Part shown: positions 8,538 through 17,083 of the stretch, one piece after another
How positions within the stretch are numbered: the first letter of the stretch is position 1
Layout of the letters: every line of letters begins with the position of its first letter
From: Croceibacter atlanticus HTCC2559
GTDB taxonomy: Bacteria; Bacteroidota; Bacteroidia; Flavobacteriales; Flavobacteriaceae
Assembly: GCF_000196315.1 (NCBI RefSeq)
Contig: NC_014230.1
Span: 496,001 to 560,000 of the forward strand
DNA: 64,000 bases
Direction of reading: 5' to 3'
The notes under the pieces: model-generated
Told to the model about the DNA's origin: nothing
Database searches by the model: none
What the model saw: only the letters and a program-made list of their open reading frames with translations
Made by a program: the position numbers and the translations under genes

Positions 8538-8911
8538 TTCCAAACTTCTCATTTTATTTTTAAGTATTAAATGTTAAAATTTAGGTCTTAAAGACACAAA
8601 AATCACTTCAGTTTTAATCAATTTTCAGACTGTTAAAAAACGTGTGAAACACTATGTTCACACTTGCTAACAACGATTTAAAGTCGAAAATATGAATTCA
8701 ATAATTTTTAGCGTAATTATTTGTTTTTCAGTAATTTAAAACGCTTTTATTGAGATTACCGCATACACTTTCAAATACGATATGTTGAAAACTTTGTGGA
8801 TAACGTTGGGGTCATTTCTTCGATATTAACCGTACTATTTTACATATTTGTTAGTCCCTAATCGTCACAACCAAATCTGTGACTTTTTAATCGCAAAAAC
8901 GCACTAGAGAC
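8538..8911. promoter_or_regulatory. 374-base non-coding control region upstream of nrdB
   Basis: No plausible gene is present. It contains a perfect dyad GTGTGAA-N8-TTCACAC at 8642-8663, a near-consensus DnaA box (TGTTGAAAA, 8783-8791) next to a perfect one (TGTGGATAA, 8795-8803), and a second perfect dyad GTCACA-N8-TGTGAC at 8864-8883, 28 bases before the nrdB ATG. The positions suit control of ribonucleotide reductase expression. A fully canonical TAnnTTTG promoter is not obvious; CATATTTG at 8844-8851 is one base off. Confidence 0.6.
8783..8803 (-). promoter_or_regulatory. Tandem DnaA-box-like sites in the nrdB promoter region
   Basis: TGTGGATAA at 8795-8803 is the exact reverse complement of the DnaA consensus TTATCCACA. 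TGTTGAAAA at 8783-8791 reads TTTTCAACA on the other strand, one base from TTTTCCACA, with the same orientation and a 3-base gap. In E. coli, DnaA boxes control nrdAB, so a comparable role here is plausible. Confidence 0.5.
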
Positions 8912-9889
8912 ATGAGCCAAGTAGAACCAATTTTACAGAAAAACGAAAACAGATTCGTCATCTTTCCAATCCAACATAATGACATTTGGGAATGGTATAA
9001 AAAGATGGAAGCTTGTTTTTGGACTGCAGAAGAAATTGATCTTCACCAAGATCTTACAGATTGGAATTCTAAGCTTAATGACGACGAGCGTTATTTCATA
9101 AAACACATACTTGCATTTTTTGCTGCAAGTGATGGTATAGTAAATGAAAATTTAGCAGAAAACTTTGTAAATGAAGTTCAATATAGTGAAGCTAAGTTTT
9201 TCTATGGTTTTCAAATCATGATGGAAAACATTCACTCAGAAACTTACTCGCTTTTAATTGATACGTATGTAAAAGACGAAGCAGAGAAAGATCAACTATT
9301 TAGAGCTATCGAGGTTTTTCCTGCAATTAAGAAAAAAGCAGATTGGGCTTTAAAATGGATAGAATCAGATTCTTTTGCAGAACGTCTTATTGCATTTGCA
9401 GCCGTTGAGGGTATTTTCTTCTCAGGTGCATTCTGTTCTATTTTCTGGTTAAAGAAACGTGGCCTTATGCCAGGACTTACATTTAGTAACGAGTTAATTT
9501 CTCGTGATGAAGGTATGCACTGTGATTTTGCAGTACACCTTCACAACAAACACTTAGTAAACAAAGTTTCAAAAGAGCGTATTCGCGAAATTATTGTTGA
9601 CGCCTTAAATATTGAAAGAGAGTTTATTACAGAATCACTACCAGCAAGTCTTATAGGTATGAATTCTAACTTAATGACTCAATATTTAGAGTTTGTTACA
9701 GATAGACTTTTACTTGAATTAGAGTGCGAGAAAGAATACAACACAGCAAATCCATTCGACTTTATGGATATGATATCGCTACAAGGAAAAACTAACTTTT
9801 TCGAAAAACGTGTAGGAGATTATCAAAAAGCTGGTGTTATGGATCAAGATAAAGACAACAGCAAGATTAGTTTCGACGCAGACTTCTAG
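8912..9889 (+). CDS. nrdB: Class Ia ribonucleotide reductase, small (beta) subunit
   Basis: The 325-residue protein makes the di-iron tyrosyl-radical cofactor that nrdA uses to reduce ribonucleotides to deoxyribonucleotides. The radical/ligand helix [17 protein letters not shown] is intact, with its Glu, His and Tyr. The other ligands appear in [11 protein letters not shown] and [11 protein letters not shown]. The sequence resembles eukaryotic RRM2 strikingly: [20 protein letters not shown] is shared, and the C-terminal tail ends SFDADF like RRM2's TLDADF, the segment that docks into the large subunit. Length is normal. nrdA follows after 159 bases. Confidence 0.96.
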   Translation: MSQVEPILQKNENRFVIFPIQHNDIWEWYKKMEACFWTAEEIDLHQDLTDWNSKLNDDERYFIKHILAFFAASDGIVNENLAENFVNEVQYSEAKFFYGFQIMMENIHSETYSLLIDTYVKDEAEKDQLFRAIEVFPAIKKKADWALKWIESDSFAERLIAFAAVEGIFFSGAFCSIFWLKKRGLMPGLTFSNELISRDEGMHCDFAVHLHNKHLVNKVSKERIREIIVDALNIEREFITESLPASLIGMNSNLMTQYLEFVTDRLLLELECEKEYNTANPFDFMDMISLQGKTNFFEKRVGDYQKAGVMDQDKDNSKISFDADF

Positions 9890-10000
9890 AAGCCTAAAGC
9901 TTCTAAACACAACACGGTAACGTGTCTTAAATATATATAGAGTATCACTAGCCTTTAAAGCTGAAGGCATTTCCCTTTAGCTGTAAACTTTTGGGCTAAA
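9887..10000 (+). repeat. Three hairpins in the nrdB-nrdA intergenic region
   Basis: Three perfect inverted repeats lie between the genes: TAGAAGC/GCTTCTA with a 5-base loop (9887-9905, containing the nrdB stop codon), ACACG/CGTGT with a 4-base loop (9912-9925) and TTTAGC/GCTAAA with a 13-base loop (9976-10000). None is followed by a T run, so they look more like mRNA-stabilising or processing structures than a terminator. Confidence 0.45.
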
Positions 10001-10048
10001 ACAATTAATCACTTAGCCTTAAACCGCTAAACCAAAACCAATAACACC

Positions 10049-12571
10049 ATGGACGTATTAAAAAGAGACGGCAGACGCGAGCCAGTCATGTTTGACAAAA
10101 TTACAGCGAGAGTAAAAAAATTATGTTACGGCTTAAACGAGTTGGTAGATCCTGTTAAAGTTGCCATGCGTGTTATTGAAGGTCTTTATGACGGTGTTAC
10201 AACAAGCGATTTAGATAACCTTGCAGCAGAGACAGCGGCATCTATGACGGTATCGCACCCAGACTACGCTAAGTTAGCTGCTCGTATTTCTGTATCTAAC
10301 CTACACAAAGACACTAAAAAGACGTTTAGTGAGGTTATGACAGACCTTTACGAATATGTAAATCCTCGTACAGGTAAAAAAGCACCATTATTGTCTGATG
10401 AGGTGTATAAGGTTATACAAGACAATAAAGACAGGCTAGACAGCACCATTATTTATAACCGTGACTATGGTTATGACTATTTTGGTTTTAAAACATTAGA
10501 GCGTTCTTACTTACTTAAACTTAACGGAAAAATTGCTGAACGTCCACAGCATATGTTAATGCGTGTTTCTGTAGGTATTCATTTAGATGATTTAGATGCA
10601 GCCATAGAAACATATGAGCTTATGTCTAAAAAATATTTTACACACGCCACTCCTACTCTATTTAATTCTGGAACACCAAAACCACAAATGTCTTCTTGCT
10701 TCCTGTTAACTATGCAGGATGATAGTATAGATGGTATTTACGATACACTAAAGCAAACAGCAAAGATTTCACAATCTGCAGGAGGCATTGGATTATCAAT
10801 TCATAATGTAAGAGCAACAGGTTCTTATATTTCTGGAACAAACGGAACATCTAACGGTATAGTACCAATGCTGCAAGTGTATAACGACACAGCAAGATAC
10901 GTAGACCAAGGTGGTGGAAAACGTAAAGGTTCATTTGCAATTTATATAGAGCCTTGGCACGCAGATATTTTTGATTTCCTAGATCTTAAAAAGAATCATG
11001 GTAAAGAAGAAATGCGTGCAAGAGATTTATTTTACGCAATGTGGATTCCAGATTTATTCATGAAGCGTGTAGAAGAAGATGGCAACTGGACATTAATGTG
11101 CCCTAATGAGTGCCCAAATCTATTTAACGTACACAGTGAAGAGTTTGATGAACTTTATTTGAAGTACGAATCTGAGAACAAAGGACGTAAGACTATTAAA
11201 GCACGTGTACTTTGGGAGAAAATTCTTGAATCTCAAATTGAGACCGGAACACCTTACATGCTTTATAAAGATGCAGCTAACCGTAAATCTAACCAGAAAA
11301 ACTTAGGTACAATTCGTTCTTCTAACTTATGTACCGAAATTATGGAGTACACAAGTCCAGATGAAGTAGCGGTATGTAACCTAGCCTCTATAGCATTACC
11401 AATGTTTGTAAAGAATGGTGCTTTTGATCATAAAGAATTATTCAGAATAACAAAACGTGTAACTAAAAACCTTAACAAGGTAATAGATAGAAATTACTAT
11501 CCTGTTAAAGAAGCAGAAAACTCTAACTTCCGCCATCGTCCTGTAGGATTAGGTATTCAAGGTTTAGCAGATGCATTTATTATGCTGCGTATGCCATTTA
11601 CAAGTGATGAAGCCAAGACGTTAAATCAAGAGATCTTTGAGACACTTTATTTTGCTGCTGTTACAGCATCTATGGAGTTAGCAATAGAAGAAGGACCATA
11701 TTCTTCTTACGAAGGTTCTCCAATAAGCAAAGGAGAATTTCAATACAACTTATGGGGAATTAAAGACGAAGAACTTAGTGGCCGATGGGATTGGGCAGGT
11801 TTAAGACAAAAAGTGTTAGAAAATGGTGTTCGTAACTCATTATTAGTTGCACCTATGCCAACTGCATCTACATCTCAAATACTAGGGAACAATGAAGCTT
11901 TTGAGCCATATACATCTAACATCTATACAAGACGTGTATTATCTGGAGAGTTTATTGTTGTTAACAAGCACCTACTAGAAGATTTAGTGAATCTAGGTCT
12001 TTGGAATAACGACCTTAAGAATGCTATTATGCGTGCAAATGGTTCTATTCAAAATATAGATGGTATTCCTCAGGATTTAAAAGAGCTTTACAAAACTGTA
12101 TATGAGCTATCTATGAAAGACATTATAGATATGTCTCGCCACAGAGGTTACTTTATAGACCAAAGCCAGTCGCTTAACCTCTTTATGGAAAATGCGAACT
12201 ACGCTAAGCTTACATCTATGCACTTTTACGCTTGGAAAAACGGCTTAAAAACAGGTATGTATTACTTGAGAACTAAAGCTGCTGTTGATGCAATTAAGTT
12301 TACAGTTGAAAAAGCTAAAAAAGCAGAACCACAACCACAACAACAAGAGGTTGCTGCTAAAGCTGCTGAAACATTACAACAAGCAAAAACACAGTTAGAA
12401 CCACAAGCACAAACTGTACAAGCACCAGAAGTTGCAAAAACACAACCAGTTTTATTTGACAATGTGAGTAATACTGAAAATACCGAAGAGTTATCTCCAG
12501 AGGAATTAAAAGCAATAATCCAACAATCTAAAGATGCTCAAGGTGATGACTGCTTAATGTGCGGCTCATAA
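10049..12571 (+). CDS. nrdA: Class Ia ribonucleotide reductase, large (alpha) subunit
   Basis: The 840-residue catalytic subunit reduces ribonucleoside diphosphates. An N-terminal ATP-cone (about residues 1-90, beginning [10 protein letters not shown]) gives overall activity control. Active-site motifs are present: [29 protein letters not shown] (with Asn, the thiyl Cys, Glu and the second redox Cys) and the radical-transfer Tyr pair in GMYYLRTKA. The C-terminus ends CLMCGS, the swinging CxxC that receives electrons from thioredoxin. Between the core and this tail is an unusually long Gln/Ala/Pro-rich linker (about residues 752-815), presumably flexible. A hairpin terminator follows. Confidence 0.96.
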   Translation: MDVLKRDGRREPVMFDKITARVKKLCYGLNELVDPVKVAMRVIEGLYDGVTTSDLDNLAAETAASMTVSHPDYAKLAARISVSNLHKDTKKTFSEVMTDLYEYVNPRTGKKAPLLSDEVYKVIQDNKDRLDSTIIYNRDYGYDYFGFKTLERSYLLKLNGKIAERPQHMLMRVSVGIHLDDLDAAIETYELMSKKYFTHATPTLFNSGTPKPQMSSCFLLTMQDDSIDGIYDTLKQTAKISQSAGGIGLSIHNVRATGSYISGTNGTSNGIVPMLQVYNDTARYVDQGGGKRKGSFAIYIEPWHADIFDFLDLKKNHGKEEMRARDLFYAMWIPDLFMKRVEEDGNWTLMCPNECPNLFNVHSEEFDELYLKYESENKGRKTIKARVLWEKILESQIETGTPYMLYKDAANRKSNQKNLGTIRSSNLCTEIMEYTSPDEVAVCNLASIALPMFVKNGAFDHKELFRITKRVTKNLNKVIDRNYYPVKEAENSNFRHRPVGLGIQGLADAFIMLRMPFTSDEAKTLNQEIFETLYFAAVTASMELAIEEGPYSSYEGSPISKGEFQYNLWGIKDEELSGRWDWAGLRQKVLENGVRNSLLVAPMPTASTSQILGNNEAFEPYTSNIYTRRVLSGEFIVVNKHLLEDLVNLGLWNNDLKNAIMRANGSIQNIDGIPQDLKELYKTVYELSMKDIIDMSRHRGYFIDQSQSLNLFMENANYAKLTSMHFYAWKNGLKTGMYYLRTKAAVDAIKFTVEKAKKAEPQPQQQEVAAKAAETLQQAKTQLEPQAQTVQAPEVAKTQPVLFDNVSNTENTEELSPEELKAIIQQSKDAQGDDCLMCGS

Positions 12572-12622
12572 CCTAAAGACCTAGTAATGTTCTAGAACTT
12601 ACTATTTAATTTGTGTTAATTA

Positions 12623-12656
12623 AAATGCGGATAATCTTAATTGATTATTCGCATTT
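12623..12656 (+). terminator. Hairpin terminator after nrdA
   Basis: Arms of 14 bases (AAATGCGGATAATC and GATTATTCGCATTT) pair with a single G-T wobble around a 6-base loop. The 3' arm ends in ATTTG with only a short T stretch, so efficiency is uncertain. Confidence 0.6.
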
Positions 12657-12698
12657 GTCATTTATAACAACATACAATCTATTTTGCTATCTTTAGTT

Positions 12699-13058
12699 AT
12701 GGCACAACATAATGAGTTAGGTAAAGAAGGTGAAAAACTTGCAGTACGCTTTTTAAGCGACAAAGGCTATACTATACTCGAAACCAATTATCGGTATTTA
12801 AAAGCTGAAATTGATATTATAGCTAGAATAGGAAATGTAATTTGTGTTGTTGAGGTAAAAACAAGAAGTACTTCAGAATTTGGAAACCCACAGGAATTTG
12901 TAAAACCAAAACAAATAGGCTTATTAGTTAGCGCAATAAACAACTATATAGAGGATATAGAAGATGATGTTGAAATTAGATTTGATATCGTCGCTATTGT
13001 TAAAAATAAACTAGGCACTACTGTAGAGCATTTAGAAGATGCTTTTATGCATTTTTGA
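12699..13058 (+). CDS. YraN/UPF0102-family nuclease-fold protein
   Basis: The 119-residue protein has the UPF0102 endonuclease-like fold: GKEGEKLAVRFL at the start, AEIDIIARIGN, and VVEVKTRS (the Asp..Glu-x-Lys pattern of PD-(D/E)xK nucleases), then NPQEFVKPKQI. Homologues resemble Holliday-junction resolvases; a DNA-processing role is suspected but not settled. I chose the ATG at 12699 rather than the TTG 15 bases upstream because the family motif starts right there. Confidence 0.88.
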   Translation: MAQHNELGKEGEKLAVRFLSDKGYTILETNYRYLKAEIDIIARIGNVICVVEVKTRSTSEFGNPQEFVKPKQIGLLVSAINNYIEDIEDDVEIRFDIVAIVKNKLGTTVEHLEDAFMHF

Positions 13059-13109
13059 AACAGTATTACAAATGTACACCTCTATTTAAGTAACGGCAAA
13101 TAAGACGAT

Positions 13110-14252
13110 TTAAAATTGTGCTACTAACCTTTCAAAATCTTCAGTAGTATTATAAACATGTGGTGATACTCTTATAGCATTACCACGATAAGACACAATA
13201 ACTTTAGCGTCTTCCAATCTTTTCTTCAACACATTTAAATCCATATGTTTTGGTAAATAAATACCAAATAAATGGTGAGATCTATATGCATCATCTTCAA
13301 TAAAACAACCTTTACTTCTTAATGTATTTACAGCTTCAGAAGAAATAGAGTTACAGTAATCCTGAATATGTTGTGGTTTCCATGATAATAACTGTTCTAA
13401 AGCAGTAGTAAGCATTGGCGTTAATATAAAATTACTACTTTCTCCAACTGAAAAACGACCAGCTTTTGGTTGAAAGTGTTCTTGATAGTTTACCAAGTTT
13501 GTGAAATCTTCACTACCTAGTCTGTTCATCCAATTATGTTCAATAGGATTGCCATTACAAAGTGAATCTGCATAATACGCCATACCAAGTCCATATGGTC
13601 CTAGTAGCCACTTGTATCCTCCACAAATAAGTGCATCTACATTAAACTCTTTTATAGAAAAAGGTAAAGCCCCAACACTCTGTGTACCATCTACAACTAA
13701 TTTGGCACCTACACTGTGAGTAGCTTCTCTAATAGTCTTTAAATTAAATAACGTGCCATCTGCCCAATGAGAATGCGCAAGTGAAACTACTTTGGTTTTT
13801 TTGGTAATACTTTTGAGAATTGAATCGTTCCACAATTTACCACGATTTATAAAGGTATCGGGCGCCTTTATGGAAACAATCTTAGCACCTACTTTTTTTG
13901 CCTCGTGCTGCCAAACATATACGTTACTAGGAAACTGCTCATTAATTAAAATAACTTCATCATCGCGCTTTAAATTGCAATTTTGAGCAACATTAGCCAT
14001 ACCATAAGAAACTGATGGAATAATGGCTGTATGTTCATAATTATCTGCAGAAATAAGTTCTGCAAAGCGTTTTCTTAACGTTGTACGTGCATCAAAAAAA
14101 TGTTCTGAGGTAACATTAAAAGGTTGTTCTTTTAAGTGCACCATATCTACACCAACTTCACTTACAGATTTTAACTGTGGAGACATATATGCACCATTTA
14201 AATAGGTGATGTCTTTAGGTAAATTAAATAAATGACTTTGATTTTGTAGCAT
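13110..14252 (-). CDS. Class V aminotransferase (PLP-dependent, cysteine-desulfurase-like)
   Basis: The 380-residue PLP enzyme has the class V fold signatures: YLNGAYMSPQ at the N-terminus, VDGTQSVGALPF with the cofactor-binding Asp, and ICGGYKWLLGPYG with the Schiff-base Lys. The C-terminus carries SYRGNAIRVSPHVYNTTED, typical of the kynureninase/isopenicillin-epimerase-like subgroup rather than true IscS/NifS. The substrate cannot be read from the sequence. It lies 22 bases downstream of the 118-residue hypothetical on the same strand and may be cotranscribed with it. Confidence 0.85.
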   Translation of the reverse strand: MLQNQSHLFNLPKDITYLNGAYMSPQLKSVSEVGVDMVHLKEQPFNVTSEHFFDARTTLRKRFAELISADNYEHTAIIPSVSYGMANVAQNCNLKRDDEVILINEQFPSNVYVWQHEAKKVGAKIVSIKAPDTFINRGKLWNDSILKSITKKTKVVSLAHSHWADGTLFNLKTIREATHSVGAKLVVDGTQSVGALPFSIKEFNVDALICGGYKWLLGPYGLGMAYYADSLCNGNPIEHNWMNRLGSEDFTNLVNYQEHFQPKAGRFSVGESSNFILTPMLTTALEQLLSWKPQHIQDYCNSISSEAVNTLRSKGCFIEDDAYRSHHLFGIYLPKHMDLNVLKKRLEDAKVIVSYRGNAIRVSPHVYNTTEDFERLVAQF

Positions 14253-14274
14253 AATATTATAGTACGAGGTTATA

Positions 14275-14631
14275 TTATGAAATATACGCTTTCTCTAAAA
14301 AATATGTAACTATAGCTTCTTTCATTAAAACACTCTGCTCACCAGCTTTTAAATTTGGTAGCTGGTCTAGCACTTTGTAATGAGGCCAGCCATCATCATC
14401 AAAAAATTCAAATTCATAATAACCATAAGGTTCAAGTAGCCTGCATATTGCAATGTGCATTAAATCTATCTTATGGTCTTTTTTATATTTATCGTGAGGT
14501 TTACCTAATTCTTGTACACCAATTAGATAGATAATTGCATCTAAATCTAATACCTCGCCATCTGCAAATTGTGCAGAAAGCTTATCTACAACTTGTTGCC
14601 AACGTTGCTTTAATTCTTCATCTCTTGCCAT
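14275..14631 (-). CDS. Conserved hypothetical protein (118 residues)
   Basis: A cytoplasmic, charged protein with LDLDAIIYLIGVQELGKPHDKYKKDHKIDLMHIAICRLLEPYGYYE, which reads as helical segments and an acidic EFFDDDGWPHY patch. I recognise the pattern from Bacteroidota genomes but know no function. A -7 box TATCTTTG (14636-14643, minus strand) ends 4 bases before the ATG, implying an almost leaderless mRNA. The divergent gene encodes CvpA. Confidence 0.7.
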   Translation of the reverse strand: MARDEELKQRWQQVVDKLSAQFADGEVLDLDAIIYLIGVQELGKPHDKYKKDHKIDLMHIAICRLLEPYGYYEFEFFDDDGWPHYKVLDQLPNLKAGEQSVLMKEAIVTYFLEKAYIS

Positions 14632-14679
14632 AGTGCAAAGATACTTAAGTTGAAGCGCATAATTACCTATATTTGAGAT

Positions 14680-15216
14680 ATGAATTTTATAGATATTATT
14701 TTAGGGATATTCCTATTACTAGGGCTTGTAAGAGGTTTTATGAAAGGCTTTTTTGTTGAATTAGCTTCTTTGGTTGCATTAATTGCAGGTATTTTTGGCG
14801 CTATTCACTTTTCCTATTATGCAAGCTCTTTTATTGCTGAACATGTTGATTGGGAAGAAAATTATATAAACCTTGCTGCATTTGCTGTAACCTTTATCAT
14901 AATTATTGTAATTATTTCTCTTGCCGGAAAATTACTTACAAAATTGGCAAATATCATTGCTCTCGGTATTTTAAATAAATTGCTTGGTGGTGCATTTGGA
15001 GTAATAAAAATGGCATTTTTGGCTAGTGTAATTATACTATTTTTTGAAGCAGTTAATAGCAACAATTCTTTAATAGAACAAGAAAAGCTAGACAGTTCTG
15101 TACTCTACGCTCCAGTGTCTAAAATAACTCCTTTAGTATTACCCTCAATTTTGAAGGAGGCAAAGAATAGGGATATCCTGGATAAGGATAAAAGATACAT
15201 TGGTGAAGAAAAATAA
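14680..15216 (+). CDS. CvpA-family membrane protein
   Basis: The 178-residue protein has four membrane helices and the CvpA start NFIDIILGIFLLLGLVRGFMKGFF, with LGGAFGVIKMAFLASVI later. CvpA is named for colicin V production in E. coli; in other bacteria it affects envelope homeostasis and bile or deoxycholate tolerance. Length is normal. A strong terminator follows at 15227. Confidence 0.88.
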   Translation: MNFIDIILGIFLLLGLVRGFMKGFFVELASLVALIAGIFGAIHFSYYASSFIAEHVDWEENYINLAAFAVTFIIIIVIISLAGKLLTKLANIIALGILNKLLGGAFGVIKMAFLASVIILFFEAVNSNNSLIEQEKLDSSVLYAPVSKITPLVLPSILKEAKNRDILDKDKRYIGEEK

Positions 15217-15226
15217 TTCAAAATAT

Positions 15227-15265
15227 AAAAGCACCTCAGTTTATAAAGACTGAGGTGCTTTTTAA
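15227..15265 (+). terminator. Terminator between cvpA-like and sulP-like genes
   Basis: Perfect 14-base arms (AAAAGCACCTCAGT and ACTGAGGTGCTTTT) with an 8-base loop and T runs on both sides. It lies between convergent genes and may work for both. Confidence 0.9.
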
Positions 15266-15310
15266 ATTTTACTTTCACAAACTATGAAAGTATACAATAA
15301 ATTTTAAAAG

Positions 15311-16963
15311 TTAATCTGATAATTGAAGTTTTAAGTACTCCAAGCAATCATATATAGTATCAAAAATATCCTGTTCTTGGATAAGCTTTGGTATAATACC
15401 TACAGCTTCCAACATTTTTCGAGGCTGAGTATCAAGACCTACTAATAGGACTTCGATTCCCTTTCCTTCAAGATCTGTTATAATATCTTCTAAAGCATAT
15501 ACACCAGATTGATCAATATAAGGGACACGATCCATTCTAAAGATCACAACACTCTTGTCTTTTGAGTTTCGTTTTACTTCATCTTTAAAATAGGAAGTAA
15601 ATCCAAAAAACAATGGCCCATATAATCTTTTGATGAGAATTTTTTCTTTGTTGGTCTCGTAAAAATTACCTTCAGTTTTCCACTTGGAGTCATTGTCATC
15701 AATATCAGATAGTGTTCCTGTAGTAAGTCCTCTTTCTGCCATATCACCAGACTTCTTCATAAACAGTAAGCAGGCTAATGCCACACCAATTCCTACAGCT
15801 TGAATTAGGCTTCCAAAAGTGGTCATTAATAATACAAGAATCATTACAAATGCGTCGCCCTTAGGTACTTTTAAAAGATGCTTTAATCCTTTAATATCTA
15901 TAATCTTAAATCCTATTGGAATAAGAATACCAGCTAGTACACAAAGTGGTATTTCAGAAGCTAAAAACCCAAGTCCTAATAATACAGCTAATAAGAACAA
16001 GCCGTGAATCATACCTGAAAGACGTGTTGTGCCACCAGCATTTATATTTACAACAGTACCTTTTGTAGCACCAGCACCAGGAATACCACCTATAAGACCA
16101 CCTATTGCATTACCAATACCTTGCCCTATAAGCTCTCTGTTTGAGTTGTGCTTGGTTTTAGTCATACTATCTGCTATTACTGAGGTTAACAATGAATCAA
16201 TACTACCTAGTAAAGCAAGGATAAATGCATACTCTAAAATAATGGAAAAAGCGTTTAAATCTATTCCAAGAATTGTATCAATTTTTAATTCTAGGAATGA
16301 AGGTATCTCACCTATGTCCTTAATTAAAGGAACATCAAAATTGAAAAAATAGCCTATTAAAGTCGCTACAATTAGTGCTACAAGTGCTGTAGGAATAGCT
16401 TTATTAATTTTAGGCCAAATTATATACACAGCTATAGTAATACTTCCTAACAGAAGTGCTTGTGGATTAAACTCTGCAAATAATCTTGGTAAATCCTTCA
16501 TGATTTTTATGGTAGACTTGGCAGAGTCTAGTCCAACAAATGGAAATATTTGAAGAATAATGATAATCAAACCAATACCACTCATAAATCCAGAGATTAC
16601 CGGATAGGGAAAGTATTTTACATAACCTGCAATATTAAGAAAGCCAAAAACAATTTGGATAAGCCCAGCAAAAACGAATGTTGCTAAAATTATACCCATA
16701 CCAGCTTCAAGACTTCCTGTAAGCTCTATTGCAGCGACAACAAGTGCTGCTGTCACAACAGTCATAGGACCTGTAGGGCCACTGGCTTGTGTTTGTGTAC
16801 CTCCAAAGGCGGCAGCAAATATACCAACTGCTATCGCACCGTAAAGTCCTGCAGCTGCTCCCATTCCAGATTGTACTCCAAATGCTAAAGCTAATGGCAA
16901 TGCTACTACTCCTGCTGTAAGACCACCAAAAAGATCGCCTTTAAAATGTTTGAACGTTATCAT
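15311..16963 (-). CDS. SulP-family anion transporter with STAS domain (second of pair)
   Basis: The protein (550 residues from the ATG at 16963) is an SLC26/SulP transporter. About 12 membrane segments carry the family motifs GVVALPLALAFGVQSGMG, ASGPTGPMTVVTAALV and GIPGAGATKGTVVNINAGG. A cytoplasmic STAS domain occupies about residues 440-550, with FRMDRVPYIDQSGVYALEDI. Substrates in the family are sulfate, bicarbonate or carboxylates, and cannot be told apart here. An in-frame TTG 33 bases upstream is less likely as start. It shares little sequence detail with the preceding SulP, so the pair is not a recent duplication. Confidence 0.88.
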   Translation of the reverse strand: MITFKHFKGDLFGGLTAGVVALPLALAFGVQSGMGAAAGLYGAIAVGIFAAAFGGTQTQASGPTGPMTVVTAALVVAAIELTGSLEAGMGIILATFVFAGLIQIVFGFLNIAGYVKYFPYPVISGFMSGIGLIIIILQIFPFVGLDSAKSTIKIMKDLPRLFAEFNPQALLLGSITIAVYIIWPKINKAIPTALVALIVATLIGYFFNFDVPLIKDIGEIPSFLELKIDTILGIDLNAFSIILEYAFILALLGSIDSLLTSVIADSMTKTKHNSNRELIGQGIGNAIGGLIGGIPGAGATKGTVVNINAGGTTRLSGMIHGLFLLAVLLGLGFLASEIPLCVLAGILIPIGFKIIDIKGLKHLLKVPKGDAFVMILVLLMTTFGSLIQAVGIGVALACLLFMKKSGDMAERGLTTGTLSDIDDNDSKWKTEGNFYETNKEKILIKRLYGPLFFGFTSYFKDEVKRNSKDKSVVIFRMDRVPYIDQSGVYALEDIITDLEGKGIEVLLVGLDTQPRKMLEAVGIIPKLIQEQDIFDTIYDCLEYLKLQLSD

Positions 16964-17006
16964 TAAATTAATTTTACTTAAAAGATTAGTTTTCAATTTT
17001 AAATAG

Positions 17007-17078
17007 TTGTGTAAAACACAAACTCATAATTGCATCAATTAAAAACCATAACTACTGATGCCTGTCAGTAGATATGGT
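17007..17078. repeat. Two inverted repeats between the sulP-like genes
   Basis: TTGTGT-AAA-ACACAA spans 17007-17021. At 17045-17078 there is a larger hairpin: ACCAT pairs with ATGGT, and CTACTGA with TCAGTAG, around a 6-base loop. The larger one begins 5 bases past the stop codon of the upstream SulP gene on the minus strand and may be an intercistronic attenuator or weak terminator. Confidence 0.5.
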
Positions 17079-17083
17079 AATTA

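Noticed and set aside
8642-8663. CRP/FNR-type operator upstream of nrdB
   Set aside because: The half-sites resemble TGTGA/TCACA but the spacing is 10 bases between them rather than 6.
8760-8815. Possible chromosomal origin because of DnaA-box-like sequence
   Set aside because: Only one perfect and one near-consensus box are present, there is no clear unwinding element, and dnaA, dnaN, gidA or parAB are not nearby. Promoter control of nrdB is the simpler reading.
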